This document shows, piece after piece, positions 1 to 6,657 of a stretch of 11,096 bases of DNA. Source of the DNA: Candidatus Iainarchaeum sp. (lineage in GTDB: Archaea > Iainarchaeota > Iainarchaeia > Iainarchaeales > JAAZKV01). The notes beneath the pieces are model-generated. The model was not told the origin of the DNA. It saw only the letters and a program-made list of their open reading frames with translations, and did no database searches. A program made the position numbers and the translations under genes. Where the stretch lies: the NCBI GenBank assembly GCA_026397035.1, contig JAPLVQ010000004.1, positions 1 through 11,096 of the forward strand, in the 5' to 3' direction. The first letter of the stretch is position 1; each line of letters starts with the position of its first letter.

Positions 1-1
1 T

Positions 2-475
2 CCCAAACTATTAAGCCTCCACAAACCGCGCACCAAAAAACCTGTTGTTGAGATTCTTGAGGGCAAAGAAGGCATAAAAACTCTTATGAGTGACGTTATC
101 AGGCAAAAAAGCGAATGGTTTGTTTTCGGCACACAAAGGAGCAGCATTGAAGTTGTTGGACCAGTTTCAAAGCATTTTGAGAATGAAAGACAGAAACAAA
201 AAATCCCGTTGATGGCGATTTTTGTAAAGTCCCCTGTAGGGCTCAAGCGCGCCAGAGAGTTTTTAAAAATGAAATACACTAACCTTAGGTTTGATGAATC
301 AACAAGAGAATCCCTGCATTCCACTTGGATATATTCTGACAGAGTGGCAATCATTTTTTGGGGAAAAGAATACCCTTTTGTAATAAGAATAATTGACAAG
401 GGGCTTTCCGACAACTATAAAGATAATTTCAAGTTGCTGTGGAAAAGCTCAATTCGGACTGAAGATGTTTATTGA
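2..475 (+). CDS. TrmB-family transcriptional regulator, C-terminal part (5' end outside window)
   Basis: The reading frame is open from the window edge and ends at TGA 473-475, giving 157 visible residues; the N-terminal winged helix is cut off. The visible part is the C-terminal effector-type domain of archaeal TrmB-like regulators. It starts with EILEGKEGIKTLM and ends with the usual KDNFKLLWKSS type tail. It aligns by eye with the regulator at 1770-2543: ILEGKEGIK matches TFTGKEGLK, ERQKQKIPL matches KRQKLKIPI, and NFKLLWK matches NFEILWK. An internal ATG at 86 is in frame, but the homologous sequence before it shows the gene begins further upstream. It converges on broken SBP gene A with a 28-base gap. 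By analogy with the two complete copies it probably regulates a gene just outside the left edge; the ligand cannot be told. Confidence 0.85.
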   Translation, partial: PKLLSLHKPRTKKPVVEILEGKEGIKTLMSDVIRQKSEWFVFGTQRSSIEVVGPVSKHFENERQKQKIPLMAIFVKSPVGLKRAREFLKMKYTNLRFDESTRESLHSTWIYSDRVAIIFWGKEYPFVIRIIDKGLSDNYKDNFKLLWKSSIRTEDVY

Positions 476-951
476 AAAATTATTCCCAGCGGAATATCCC
501 CTATTAATTTGCTTCAACAAACTTCCCATCAATAATTCGCATTGCAACAATTTTTCTTCCAATTATATCACCATTTATGTCAAAACTAACCCCATCCCCA
601 ATTGCACCTGAATAATTCCTTATTTTGTAAAGTTCATCCTTCACACAATTACTATCATCTATATCTTGGCAGGATTTCATTGCCAAAAAAAGCATTTTTG
701 CGCCGTCATACGCCTGGGCAGAGATAAAATCAGGTGCAATTCCATATGCTATGTTAAAATTGACTGCAAATTTTTCAGCTGCACTGTTTGGTTTTGCAAA
801 ATCTATTGCAGGCTTTAAGTATTCAATTAATTTAACGGTTTTCAGCCCTAAATTTTCTTTAAGCTCAGCTGCATAAACATCTGTGAATATATTTTTATCA
901 AAACCAATCTCATCCATTTGCTTTAATATCAAAGGGGTCTCTTTCTGTAAA

Positions 952-1051
952 GAAATTAAAATAATTGAGTTTGAATCAGAGTTTTGTAACAAAGAAATTT
1001 CAGACCTAAAGTCAGCATCTCCTTGATTATACGAAACTTCTAAATCCACTT
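952..1051. repeat. 100-bp perfect inverted repeat, native copy (partner at 1490-1589)
   Basis: Compared base by base, the reverse complement of this segment is identical over exactly 100 bases to 1490-1589, and both flanks diverge at once. Here the segment encodes, on the minus strand, VDLEVSYNQGDADFRSEI and the following SLLQNSDSNSIILIS, in the proper place of SBP A. This copy is therefore the original. The spacer between the copies is 438 bases. Confidence 0.97.
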
Positions 1052-1067
1052 TTCCTCCGCGCTTTTT

Positions 1068-1117
1068 AAAATCATTCAAAAAAGCTTCTTTGAAAATCAT
1101 TCAAAAAAGCTTCTTTG
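1068..1117. repeat. Exact 25-bp tandem duplication in SBP gene A
   Basis: Positions 1068-1092 and 1093-1117 are identical over 25 bases (AAAATCATTC... ending CTTCTTTG). Because 25 is not a multiple of 3, the duplication shifts the SBP A frame. On the minus strand each copy encodes most of KEAFLNDF, so the residues appear twice in different frames. One copy alone restores a normal SBP sequence. Confidence 0.97.
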
Positions 1118-1489
1118 TACCCGACACCATAATCGCTATTTATATAAAACAGGGAAACAAATTGAATATTTCTGTCAATAAGTAGTTTTGACAATACCTT
1201 GCCAAAGTAGTATGAATTAATTCCCGTACGAAATGTAAAATCATTTGGCGTCGAATAGGCAGGCGTTGCCGAAACAACATCCATTTGAACTATTTCGTTT
1301 TTATTTGCAAGCGAGGCAACTGCCAGAGCCACTCCACTGACGCTTGTAAAAGCATATCTAATCTTGTTAACTTCCAAAAGCTTTTGAAATGCGGTTAACC
1401 CGACTTCGGTTTTTGTTTGGCTATCTTCATACAAAACATTCATCTTTTTTCCATTAATTCCTCCGGCTTGATTTATTTCAAAAACTGCC

Positions 1490-1589
1490 AAGTGGATTTA
1501 GAAGTTTCGTATAATCAAGGAGATGCTGACTTTAGGTCTGAAATTTCTTTGTTACAAAACTCTGATTCAAACTCAATTATTTTAATTTC
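1490..1589. repeat. 100-bp perfect inverted repeat, displaced copy (partner at 952-1051)
   Basis: This copy reads VDLEVSYNQGDADFRSEI on the plus strand, antisense to SBP A. It lies between codons for the anchor/EIKI part and AVFEINQ, where roughly 27 codons of conserved IGxxAPLTG sequence are expected. At the 1589 end, GAAATTAAAAT could encode the native EIKI as well as belonging to the copied segment, so short microhomology may mark the junction. Confidence 0.97.
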
Positions 1590-1712
1590 ACTGTCAGAGG
1601 TACTCTGGTTTTGATAGATCACAAGAATCGCACCGGCAAATAGCGCAAAGATAAAAATCGCCAAAAGAACTAATTTTGATAATGAACCCATAGAAAAGCT
1701 TTGAACCACCAG

Positions 1713-1719
1713 AATATAA
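1713..1719 (-). promoter_or_regulatory. TATA-like box of SBP gene A
   Basis: The minus strand reads TTATATT, centred 25 bases upstream of the ATG at 1691. This is the spacing of an archaeal TATA box for a leaderless mRNA starting at the ATG, and no Shine-Dalgarno sequence precedes that ATG. The box directly abuts the operator dyad, so a bound regulator would be expected to block TBP/TFB. Confidence 0.55.
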
Positions 1720-1722
1720 CTT

Positions 1723-1747
1723 ATTGTTGCCAATTATTGGCAACAAT
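1723..1747. promoter_or_regulatory. Perfect 12-bp-arm dyad, probable operator between SBP A and its TrmB-type regulator
   Basis: The arms are ATTGTTGCCAAT (1723-1734) and ATTGGCAACAAT (1736-1747) around a single T at 1735; every arm base pairs. The dyad sits in the 78-base gap between the divergent SBP A (ATG 1691) and regulator (ATG 1770) genes. It touches the TATA-like boxes of both promoters, so one bound dimer could repress both. The likely binder is the product of 1770-2543; this is inferred from position and symmetry only. Confidence 0.7.
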
Positions 1748-1755
1748 TAAATAAA
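1747..1755 (+). promoter_or_regulatory. TATA-like box of the 1770 regulator gene
   Basis: TTAAATAAA lies about 19 bases (centre) upstream of the ATG at 1770 and about 25 upstream of the second ATG at 1776. There is no Shine-Dalgarno sequence. This fits a leaderless or near-leaderless mRNA and perhaps translation from 1776. The box shares its first base with the operator dyad. Confidence 0.45.
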
Positions 1756-1769
1756 CATCTCTCCATAAA

Positions 1770-2543
1770 ATGAACATGCAAAAGAGAACTAATCCATTCA
1801 AAATGCCTTCTGAGGATTACTTTATTTATACAACCCTTTTGTCAACAGGTCAGGAAATAGCCAACAAAATTGCTTCTAAAACCGCTCTCCCGCGGGCAAC
1901 TGTTTACTATAGGTTGAACCAAATGTGCAGAAATGGGATTGTATCCTTCAGCAACAGCGATGGAAAAAAGTACTACAAGGCTGTTGAGCCAAATGCAATG
2001 CTCTCAAAAGCGGAAGAAGAAATTAACGAACAGTTAAAACAAATGAGAAAAACAGTATTGGATTTATCAAAAACCCGAAAAATCCAAGAAGACAACGCTT
2101 GGATTGAAACATTTACAGGCAAGGAAGGTCTAAAAATAACTCTTGAACAAATGCTTGAACAAAAACCAAGCGAATTCCTAATGTATGGCTCTTCTGGTGT
2201 CCTAACTTACAAACTAATCCCGGCTTACATAAAACACTGGCATGAGAAGCGCCAAAAACTCAAAATCCCGATAAGAATAATATACAATGACACCCAAGAA
2301 ACTCAAATCAGCCTAAAAAAAGCCCCCAAAATGGGTTTGATAAGCATACGATTATCAAACATAAAAGAGATTTCAAACACCGTTACAATAATAAGTAGGG
2401 ACGCTATTGCAATAATGATTTTTGAAACGGCAACCCCCATCATTATTACAATTAATAATAAAGCATTAAGCAAGGCTTATCAAGAAAACTTTGAAATACT
2501 TTGGAAAAATGCAAAACACACTGTTTATTCTCCGCCGAAGTAA
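1770..2543 (+). CDS. TrmB-family transcriptional regulator, divergent from SBP A
   Basis: This complete 257-residue protein has the archaeal TrmB layout. An N-terminal winged helix covers about residues 13-75, with recognition helix region PRATVYYRLNQM at 41-52 and a wing around DGKKYYK. A charged coiled-coil linker spans 76-108. The C-terminal domain starts at ETFTGKEG (113-120) and ends in NFEILWKNAK. Such proteins usually bind promoter DNA as dimers and respond to a small ligand through the C-terminal domain; here the ligand is unknown. It is divergent from SBP A across the 12-bp-arm dyad, so autorepression together with SBP control is the natural guess. An in-frame ATG at 1776 may be the real start. 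The 3' end overlaps the convergent livF by 19 bases. Confidence 0.9.
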   Translation: MNMQKRTNPFKMPSEDYFIYTTLLSTGQEIANKIASKTALPRATVYYRLNQMCRNGIVSFSNSDGKKYYKAVEPNAMLSKAEEEINEQLKQMRKTVLDLSKTRKIQEDNAWIETFTGKEGLKITLEQMLEQKPSEFLMYGSSGVLTYKLIPAYIKHWHEKRQKLKIPIRIIYNDTQETQISLKKAPKMGLISIRLSNIKEISNTVTIISRDAIAIMIFETATPIIITINNKALSKAYQENFEILWKNAKHTVYSPPK

Positions 2544-3229
2544 ATGTTTTCAAGTTTTTTGCTTTTCAGTAGTTCTTTTCCGCCGGAGAGTGCTATTCTT
2601 CCTTGTTCGAGAACTATTATTTTGTCAGCAATTTTCGCAGCTGCTTTTGCGTTTTGTTCTACTATTAGCACGGTTACATCTTCTTTGTTTATTTCTTTTA
2701 TTTTTTCAAATACTTCTCCCATTGTTTTTGGGGAAAGCCCTAAAGAGGGTTCGTCCATTAAAATAAGTTCTGGGTCTTGTATTAGTGCTCGTGCTATTGA
2801 GAGCATTTGCTGTTGTCCTCCAGAGAGAGAAAAAGCATATTCATTTGCTTTTTGCTTCAAAAAGGGAAACTTTTCAAATATGTCTGCAAGGTTCCTTTGC
2901 ACAACTTCTTTGTCGCGCATAATAAATGCGCCCATTTCCAAGTTCTCTTTTACCGTCATATCAGAAAATACTTGTCGCCCCTGAGGAACATAACTTATTC
3001 CTTCACTAATGAGTTCATAAGTTGGAAGTGAAGTAATATTTTTGTCCTTGAACTTTATTTCACCTGAGTAAATGTCGCACAAGTTGAATATACTCTTCAA
3101 GAGTGTTGATTTTCCGCTCCCGTTCGGCCCGATTATTGTTGAAATCTCCCCTAATTTAATCTCAACATCAAGCCCGTGGAGTATCTCGGCTCCGGCATAC
3201 CCTGATTTTAGTCCCCTTATTGAAAGCAT
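2525..3229 (-). CDS. livF: LivF-type ABC transporter ATPase (HAAT family)
   Basis: The 234 residues match the usual LivF length. LivF is one of two cytoplasmic nucleotide-binding subunits of the branched-chain amino acid ABC importer; its ATP hydrolysis drives uptake through LivH/LivM. Visible motifs are Walker A GPNGSGKST (34-42), Q-loop YVPQGRQ (Q83), signature LSGGQQQ (135-141), Walker B LILMDEP (155-161) and the LivF-typical VEQN, which takes the place of the H-loop histidine. ATG 3229 lies 12 bases after the preceding ORF's stop. It is the last gene of a unit with SBP B and the small membrane protein. No permease gene lies nearby and its partner livG is over 4 kb away. The 3' end overlaps the regulator at 1770-2543 by 19 bases. 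Confidence 0.95.
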   Translation of the reverse strand: MLSIRGLKSGYAGAEILHGLDVEIKLGEISTIIGPNGSGKSTLLKSIFNLCDIYSGEIKFKDKNITSLPTYELISEGISYVPQGRQVFSDMTVKENLEMGAFIMRDKEVVQRNLADIFEKFPFLKQKANEYAFSLSGGQQQMLSIARALIQDPELILMDEPSLGLSPKTMGEVFEKIKEINKEDVTVLIVEQNAKAAAKIADKIIVLEQGRIALSGGKELLKSKKLENIYFGGE

Positions 3230-3240
3230 ACAAAAAGCAC

Positions 3241-3561
3241 TTACATTGTTTTTTTAAACAAGTCAAAGCTATATATTACCATGCCAATTCCAGCTAAGCC
3301 AATGCGAGTAAAAAGAATAATAAGTATAACGAGAAATGCCGCGCCACTTGTTGAACCTTCTTCCGAAACAATTTCAGCTATTGAGGCGGAGCTTACAAGA
3401 AAATTAAGTAAAAGAACGCTTGATGGAACATTAACCAGCATGATGGAGAATGATTCTAGCATAAAAACTCGCGCCCAAGCTTTAATGAAATTAAAGCTCA
3501 GGCTTTCCTCAAAAGAGCCTGCTAAGTTTTGGTACCATCCATAGAAACTAATTTTCACCAA
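3241..3561 (-). CDS. Small two-TM membrane protein of unknown function between SBP B and livF
   Basis: I do not recognise this protein. The 106-codon frame is closed by a stop at 3565-3567, so it does not extend upstream. It can start at TTG 3561 or GTG 3558, or at ATG 3462 for a 73-residue form; no start has a convincing ribosome-binding site. About residues 1-33 are a polar, aromatic-rich stretch. Two hydrophobic segments follow (about 37-62 and 74-100), separated by EIVSEEGSTSG, with the positive tail FKKTM. It fits between SBP B (9-base gap) and livF (11-base gap), the usual permease position, but is about a third of a LivH or LivM and shows no motif of either. It could be an accessory subunit, a permease remnant or an unrelated small protein. 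Confidence 0.6.
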   Translation of the reverse strand: MVKISFYGWYQNLAGSFEESLSFNFIKAWARVFMLESFSIMLVNVPSSVLLLNFLVSSASIAEIVSEEGSTSGAAFLVILIILFTRIGLAGIGMVIYSFDLFKKTM

Positions 3562-3570
3562 CAGTTAGGC

Positions 3571-4726
3571 TTAATTATTACTATCAGTGAAAACCGCTTT
3601 CCCATTTATTAGATGTATTTCTTTCCAATTATTCAGTATCGGGTCTCCTTGTAAATCAAAATTAAACGCCGCGCTTGCTCCTTGCCAGTCTTTTACATTC
3701 AAAAGGTGTTCGCGTAAGCAGGAAGTGTTTTCGTCTCCTCCGCACGCGTTAATTGCTTCAAACACCATTTGTGCCCCGTCGTACACTGCACTTACAAAGA
3801 AAGTATCGTATGGAATTTCTCCATAGAGCGGAATAAATTTATCCAGAAGTGTTTTCATTGTTGAATTATTCAAATCCACTGCCATGTTTGCTGTGAACGT
3901 ATCTTCCGGCATAAACACCCCTGCTTTTGTAACTGCAGGATTTACAAATACTGTATTTCCAATTAATTTTTTCTTTATCCCTAGTTCGTTTATTGTTCTC
4001 ATTAACATTATTGAGTTTGTCGGGCTTTGGGGGGAAACAAATAAGGCATTTGCGTTAGTGCTATTTAGCTTCAATAACTCTGTTTTTGCTTCGCCTTGGG
4101 TAGTGTTGAACTCTTCACTCGCAACAATTTCTCCTCCAAGCGCTTTGAAATTTTCTTCAAAGTCATTTGAGATGCTTTTTGAGTAAGTTGCATTTTCTGT
4201 AATCATTGCAACTTTATTTTGCAATAACTTTTGCCTGGGAAAAGTTTGGAGGTGATGTTCTAAACATGAACTGGGTATTGTCAAATACCCCTGTAGCAGT
4301 ACTTACCCCTGCCATCCCAATTACTTTGTTAGAGTTCAACACCGGCGCAAGCGCAGCAGTTTCGGCACTGCAGTGCCCGCCAAAAATCAAGTGAACTTTA
4401 TCAACATTAATCAGCTTATTTGCAGCATTCACAGCTTCTTTTGGATCGCATTTGCCATCTTCAATAATTAACTCTACTTTTCTTCCATTAATTCCACCTT
4501 TCAAATTTACTTCATCAGTAGCGAGTTTTATCATATTTACTGCCCCTAAACCCCATTGGGCTGGTCCGCCGGTAAGGGGAGCAATTACCCCGATTTTAAT
4601 TGGTTCTGTGTTTGTGTTATTTGTGTTTTGTAAAGAAAATAAGCCTGTGGAATTAATTCCTATCCCAACTATAACAATGATTAAAACAGCAATTATTGCA
4701 ATCATTAATCCTAATTTTGCTTTCAT
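3571..4726 (-). pseudogene. SBP gene B: LivJ-like substrate-binding protein with one frameshift
   Basis: The first frame starts at ATG 4726 with a membrane anchor (about residues 5-27), an Asn/Thr-rich linker and the conserved IKIGVIAPLTGG. It continues to FRTSPPNFSQAKVIAK and stops at 4214-4216. The rest, LLQNKVAMITENATYSKSIS to FTDSNN, is read in another frame down to 3571. LivJ-like proteins normally have several residues between AKVIA and KVAMI, so a short deletion of non-codon length is more likely than one missing base. Cysteines in GKCDPKEA and GGHCSAET match the positions of the E. coli LivJ disulfide, which supports a true amino-acid-receptor ancestry. A second pair, CGGDENTSC, lies near the C terminus. 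It heads the unit with the two-TM ORF and livF. A sequencing error would also explain the break. Confidence 0.88.
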
Positions 4727-4742
4727 AAAACAACCCCCTTTA

Positions 4743-4764
4743 GTTTAACCTTTTCACGTTAAAC
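4743..4764. promoter_or_regulatory. Inverted repeat GTTTAAC-N8-GTTAAAC in the SBP B leader, possible operator
   Basis: The arms GTTTAAC (4743-4749) and GTTAAAC (4758-4764) are perfect complements with an 8-base spacer. They lie 17-38 bases upstream of the SBP B ATG. With the TATA-like box at 4785-4794, transcription would start near 4763, so the repeat would cover the start site, a usual repressor position. The likely binder is the divergent regulator at 4854; this is inferred from position. Confidence 0.45.
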
Positions 4765-4784
4765 AATTCCTTCGCCCGCCCTTC

Positions 4785-4794
4785 TTATTTAATA
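4785..4794 (-). promoter_or_regulatory. TATA-like box of SBP gene B
   Basis: The minus strand reads TATTAAATAA about 26 bases upstream of the predicted transcript start near 4763. It is preceded by TGGGGGAGG. The same order, TGGGGGA then ATTAAAT after a few bases, occurs upstream of SBP C, which supports a real promoter element. The leader holds a weak AAGGGGG ribosome-binding site before the ATG at 4726. Confidence 0.5.
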
Positions 4795-4799
4795 CCTCC

Positions 4800-4810
4800 C
4801 CCATAGTGGG
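4800..4810. promoter_or_regulatory. Short inverted repeat CCCA-TAG-TGGG between divergent SBP B and regulator
   Basis: CCCA (4800-4803) and TGGG (4807-4810) pair around TAG, just upstream of the SBP B TATA-like box. A related but longer GC-rich dyad (10933-10948) occupies the same place before SBP C. The arms are short, so this could be chance without the second copy. Confidence 0.35.
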
Positions 4811-4853
4811 CACAAAACATAGGATTAAATTCACTAAATTACACTAGTTAAGC

Positions 4854-5621
4854 ATGGAGAAACAGAGTGAACTAGAAGAAGTGCTTGCAGATATTGGGCT
4901 TAGTAGTTCTGAGATTAAAGTTTACTTTGCACTTCTAGAATTAGGTTCTGAAACCACCGGCCCTATTGTGAAAAGAGCAGGTATTGCTTCAGGAAAAGCA
5001 TATTTGGTTCTTGATAAGCTCCTAAAAAAAGGGCTTGCAACATACATTCTCAAGGGGAACATCAAATACTTTCATGCAAATGAACCAGAAAATCTTCTTA
5101 ATTACTTAAAAGAAAAAGAAGATGAGCTGAAAGCAAAGGAAGATAAATTCAAAGCGGTTCTTCCGCAACTAAAAGCAAAATTTGAGGAAACTAAATACAA
5201 AACTCGTGCTGAAATCTTTGAAGGACCAAGGGGGGTTAAAGCTGTAACAAATATTGCCTTAAAAGAAACTCCTGCCGGAGGAACTATTTGCATTATGGGA
5301 GTTCCAAGGGAAGCTAATGCAAAAAACGAAGCCTTCCTTTTAGAGTGGAATAAGAGAAGAATTGCTAAAGGCGTGAAAATGAAAGTTCTTTACAGTCAGG
5401 AGGCTGTGGAATTTGGAAGAAAAAGGGAAAAGATGGCTCTTACTGAAGTAAAGTACATGCCTAAAGGTATTGAAACACCATCATGGATTGATGTTTTTGA
5501 GGATTATGTAATTATTTTAAACACAAGAGAGAATTCCATCTGCTTCCTAATAAAGGACAAAACAACCGCGGAGAGTTACAAAAAACAATTTGACTATTTA
5601 TGGAAACAGTCGAGCAAATAA
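4854..5621 (+). CDS. TrmB-family transcriptional regulator, divergent from SBP B
   Basis: This complete 255-residue protein has the standard TrmB layout. The N-terminal winged helix covers about residues 8-80 (LADIGLSSSEIKVYFALLEL, then IVKRAGIASGKAYLVLDKL). A highly charged coiled coil runs from about 83 to 115. The C-terminal domain opens at EIFEGPRGVKA (120-130) and ends in YKKQFDYLWKQSSK. It is closer to canonical TrmB than the 1770 copy. It is divergent from SBP B with a 127-base gap that holds two inverted repeats, so control of the SBP B unit is the likely role; the effector is unknown. ATG 4854 is the first start in the domain-complete frame and has no Shine-Dalgarno sequence. An ATTAAATT stretch about 26 bases upstream suits a leaderless mRNA. 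Confidence 0.92.
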   Translation: MEKQSELEEVLADIGLSSSEIKVYFALLELGSETTGPIVKRAGIASGKAYLVLDKLLKKGLATYILKGNIKYFHANEPENLLNYLKEKEDELKAKEDKFKAVLPQLKAKFEETKYKTRAEIFEGPRGVKAVTNIALKETPAGGTICIMGVPREANAKNEAFLLEWNKRRIAKGVKMKVLYSQEAVEFGRKREKMALTEVKYMPKGIETPSWIDVFEDYVIILNTRENSICFLIKDKTTAESYKKQFDYLWKQSSK

Positions 5622-5630
5622 AATCTAATC

Positions 5631-5667
5631 AAAAAAGGTAAGCCTTCGGCAAAAAAAGCTTCAAAAA
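5631..5667 (-). terminator. T-rich terminator region of the glycosyltransferase gene
   Basis: Reading the minus strand past the stop at 5686, there are T runs at 5667-5663 (T5), 5657-5651 (T7) and 5636-5631 (T6). Archaeal RNA polymerase terminates at such U-rich tracts without needing a hairpin. The convergent regulator gene ends at 5621, so the tracts also keep the two transcripts from overlapping. Confidence 0.5.
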
Positions 5668-5685
5668 GACCAAAACTTAACCACT

Positions 5686-6588
5686 TCACAACTTTCGCTT
5701 CGCAAAGGTTCTGAATCTTCTTTGAGCACGCAGTTTCTTTGCTTTAGCACTTCTCAATTCAGTAATTCTAATAAGTCTCAGTTTGGAAAGCTTTTGTGCG
5801 AATGAAACTCCTTTTCCTCTTGAAAATGCTTCGCGGGTCAAAATTGGAGAATCCAGTATCACAATTTTTGATTTTGGAATAAGAATATCTAAAGCTAGTT
5901 CGAGGCCCCAAAGCTTACTTTTCTTTTGCACTCTTTTTTTCAAAAAATCTTTTTCTGACGCAAACAGTTCTTTTAGAGAAGGCAAGCGTTTAGAATAAAA
6001 GTATTTCCTCCATTTTGAATTTTTTGCAAATAAAGGATTAAGCCCGTTCATGTTAATTGCGCGCTGGGCGTTTGATGACATCGTTTCAACAATCTGATAA
6101 GGATTAACTGAATTAGTATTTATGATATTAATAAACTTATTTCCTTTTTGGACATTAACTTGCACATTCTTATTTCTCACAAAATGCACTCCGCCAAACT
6201 TTCTCCTTTGCGAGGGTAACTCTTCATATTGTTTTGCAACAGCCATTAATTTTTTTCCAACAGTAACTTCTCTAACCATGTCTTTGAGCGTCTGAAGTGG
6301 GAAAAAGTGAATATCGGCATCAAGAGATAGCATAACTTCTGCTCCCATTTCCTTTGCCTTAAGCGCGCCCGATACAAACCCTATTCTTTTTCCAAGCGCT
6401 TTCTTGTGAGTTACAACAACTACCCCCATTTCTTTTGCGATTCTTGCTGTATTATCAGTGCTGCCGTCATTAACAACAATAATTGAACTAATTTGACCAA
6501 TTTCTTTAAACCTGCTCAAAATAGAGAGTGTCCTTGGCAGCGCTTCGCACTCATTATGCGCCAAAACAACAGCAACAACATTAGTCAT
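5686..6588 (-). CDS. Family 2 glycosyltransferase (GT-A fold)
   Basis: This 300-residue protein would transfer a sugar from an activated (nucleotide or lipid-linked) donor to an unknown acceptor, probably for surface glycans or glycolipids. The N-terminal GT-A domain shows VVLAHNECEALPRTL (7-21), the nucleotide-binding VVNDGSTDNT (38-47), the GKRIGFVSGA loop and a DxD-type LSLDADI (D90, D92). A GT2-like second half has GLELALDILIPKSK followed by a LTREAFSRGKG segment. The C terminus is very basic (KAKKLRAQRRFRTFAKRKL) and could touch the membrane surface or nucleic acid. There is no transmembrane segment, so it is cytosolic or peripheral. ATG 6588 has no Shine-Dalgarno sequence; an AT-rich stretch at 6611-6620 is placed for a leaderless transcript. 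Neighbours give no pathway context. Confidence 0.88.
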   Translation of the reverse strand: MTNVVAVVLAHNECEALPRTLSILSRFKEIGQISSIIVVNDGSTDNTARIAKEMGVVVVTHKKALGKRIGFVSGALKAKEMGAEVMLSLDADIHFFPLQTLKDMVREVTVGKKLMAVAKQYEELPSQRRKFGGVHFVRNKNVQVNVQKGNKFINIINTNSVNPYQIVETMSSNAQRAINMNGLNPLFAKNSKWRKYFYSKRLPSLKELFASEKDFLKKRVQKKSKLWGLELALDILIPKSKIVILDSPILTREAFSRGKGVSFAQKLSKLRLIRITELRSAKAKKLRAQRRFRTFAKRKL

Positions 6589-6657
6589 ACAAATTAAACT
6601 AAGTAGGGTGTTAATAATAATTCGCTTGGAATGTTAAAAACAAAATAAAGTCACTGT

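Larger units (their letters stand above)
504..1691 (-). pseudogene. SBP gene A: LivJ-like substrate-binding protein, broken by a 100-bp inverted copy and a 25-bp tandem duplication
   Basis: Three pieces in different frames together make a periplasmic-binding-protein type I (LivJ-like) receptor for amino acids or similar solutes, tethered outside the cell membrane. The N-terminal piece starts at ATG 1691 (MGSLSKLVLL), has one membrane anchor and reaches SDSEIKI. It then runs into an inverted copy of downstream sequence and stops at 1515. The middle piece (about 1490 down to 1093) reads LAVFEINQAGGINGKK to SDYGVGYKEAFLNDF. The C-terminal piece (about 1092 down to 504) reads KKRGGKVDLEVSYNQ to DGKFVEAN. 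Removing one 25-bp repeat joins the middle and C-terminal pieces perfectly as KEAFLNDFKKRGGKV. The IGxxAPLTG segment expected between EIKI and AVFEINQ is missing. A TTG at 1733 lies inside the operator dyad and is a poor start. As it stands the gene cannot make a full SBP. Confidence 0.88.

Noticed and set aside
952..1589. Invertible DNA switch: 438-bp spacer between 100-bp inverted repeats
   Set aside because: The spacer is already in the coding direction of SBP A. Inverting it would break the gene further and would not restore the missing N-terminal segment. No recombinase gene is present.
1417..1614. Plus-strand frame of 65 codons containing VDLEVSYNQGDADFRSEI
   Set aside because: It resembles SBP sequence only because the 100-bp inverted copy lies here. 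Its other parts are antisense to SBP A, and it has no promoter or domain of its own.
1733..1733. TTG at 1733 as the start of SBP A
   Set aside because: It lies inside the operator dyad. The ATG at 1691 has a TATA-like box at the right distance and begins directly at the membrane anchor.
5640..5650. Hairpin GCC-TTC-GGC next to T runs as an intrinsic terminator
   Set aside because: The stem is only three base pairs. The T runs alone are a better explanation for archaeal termination.
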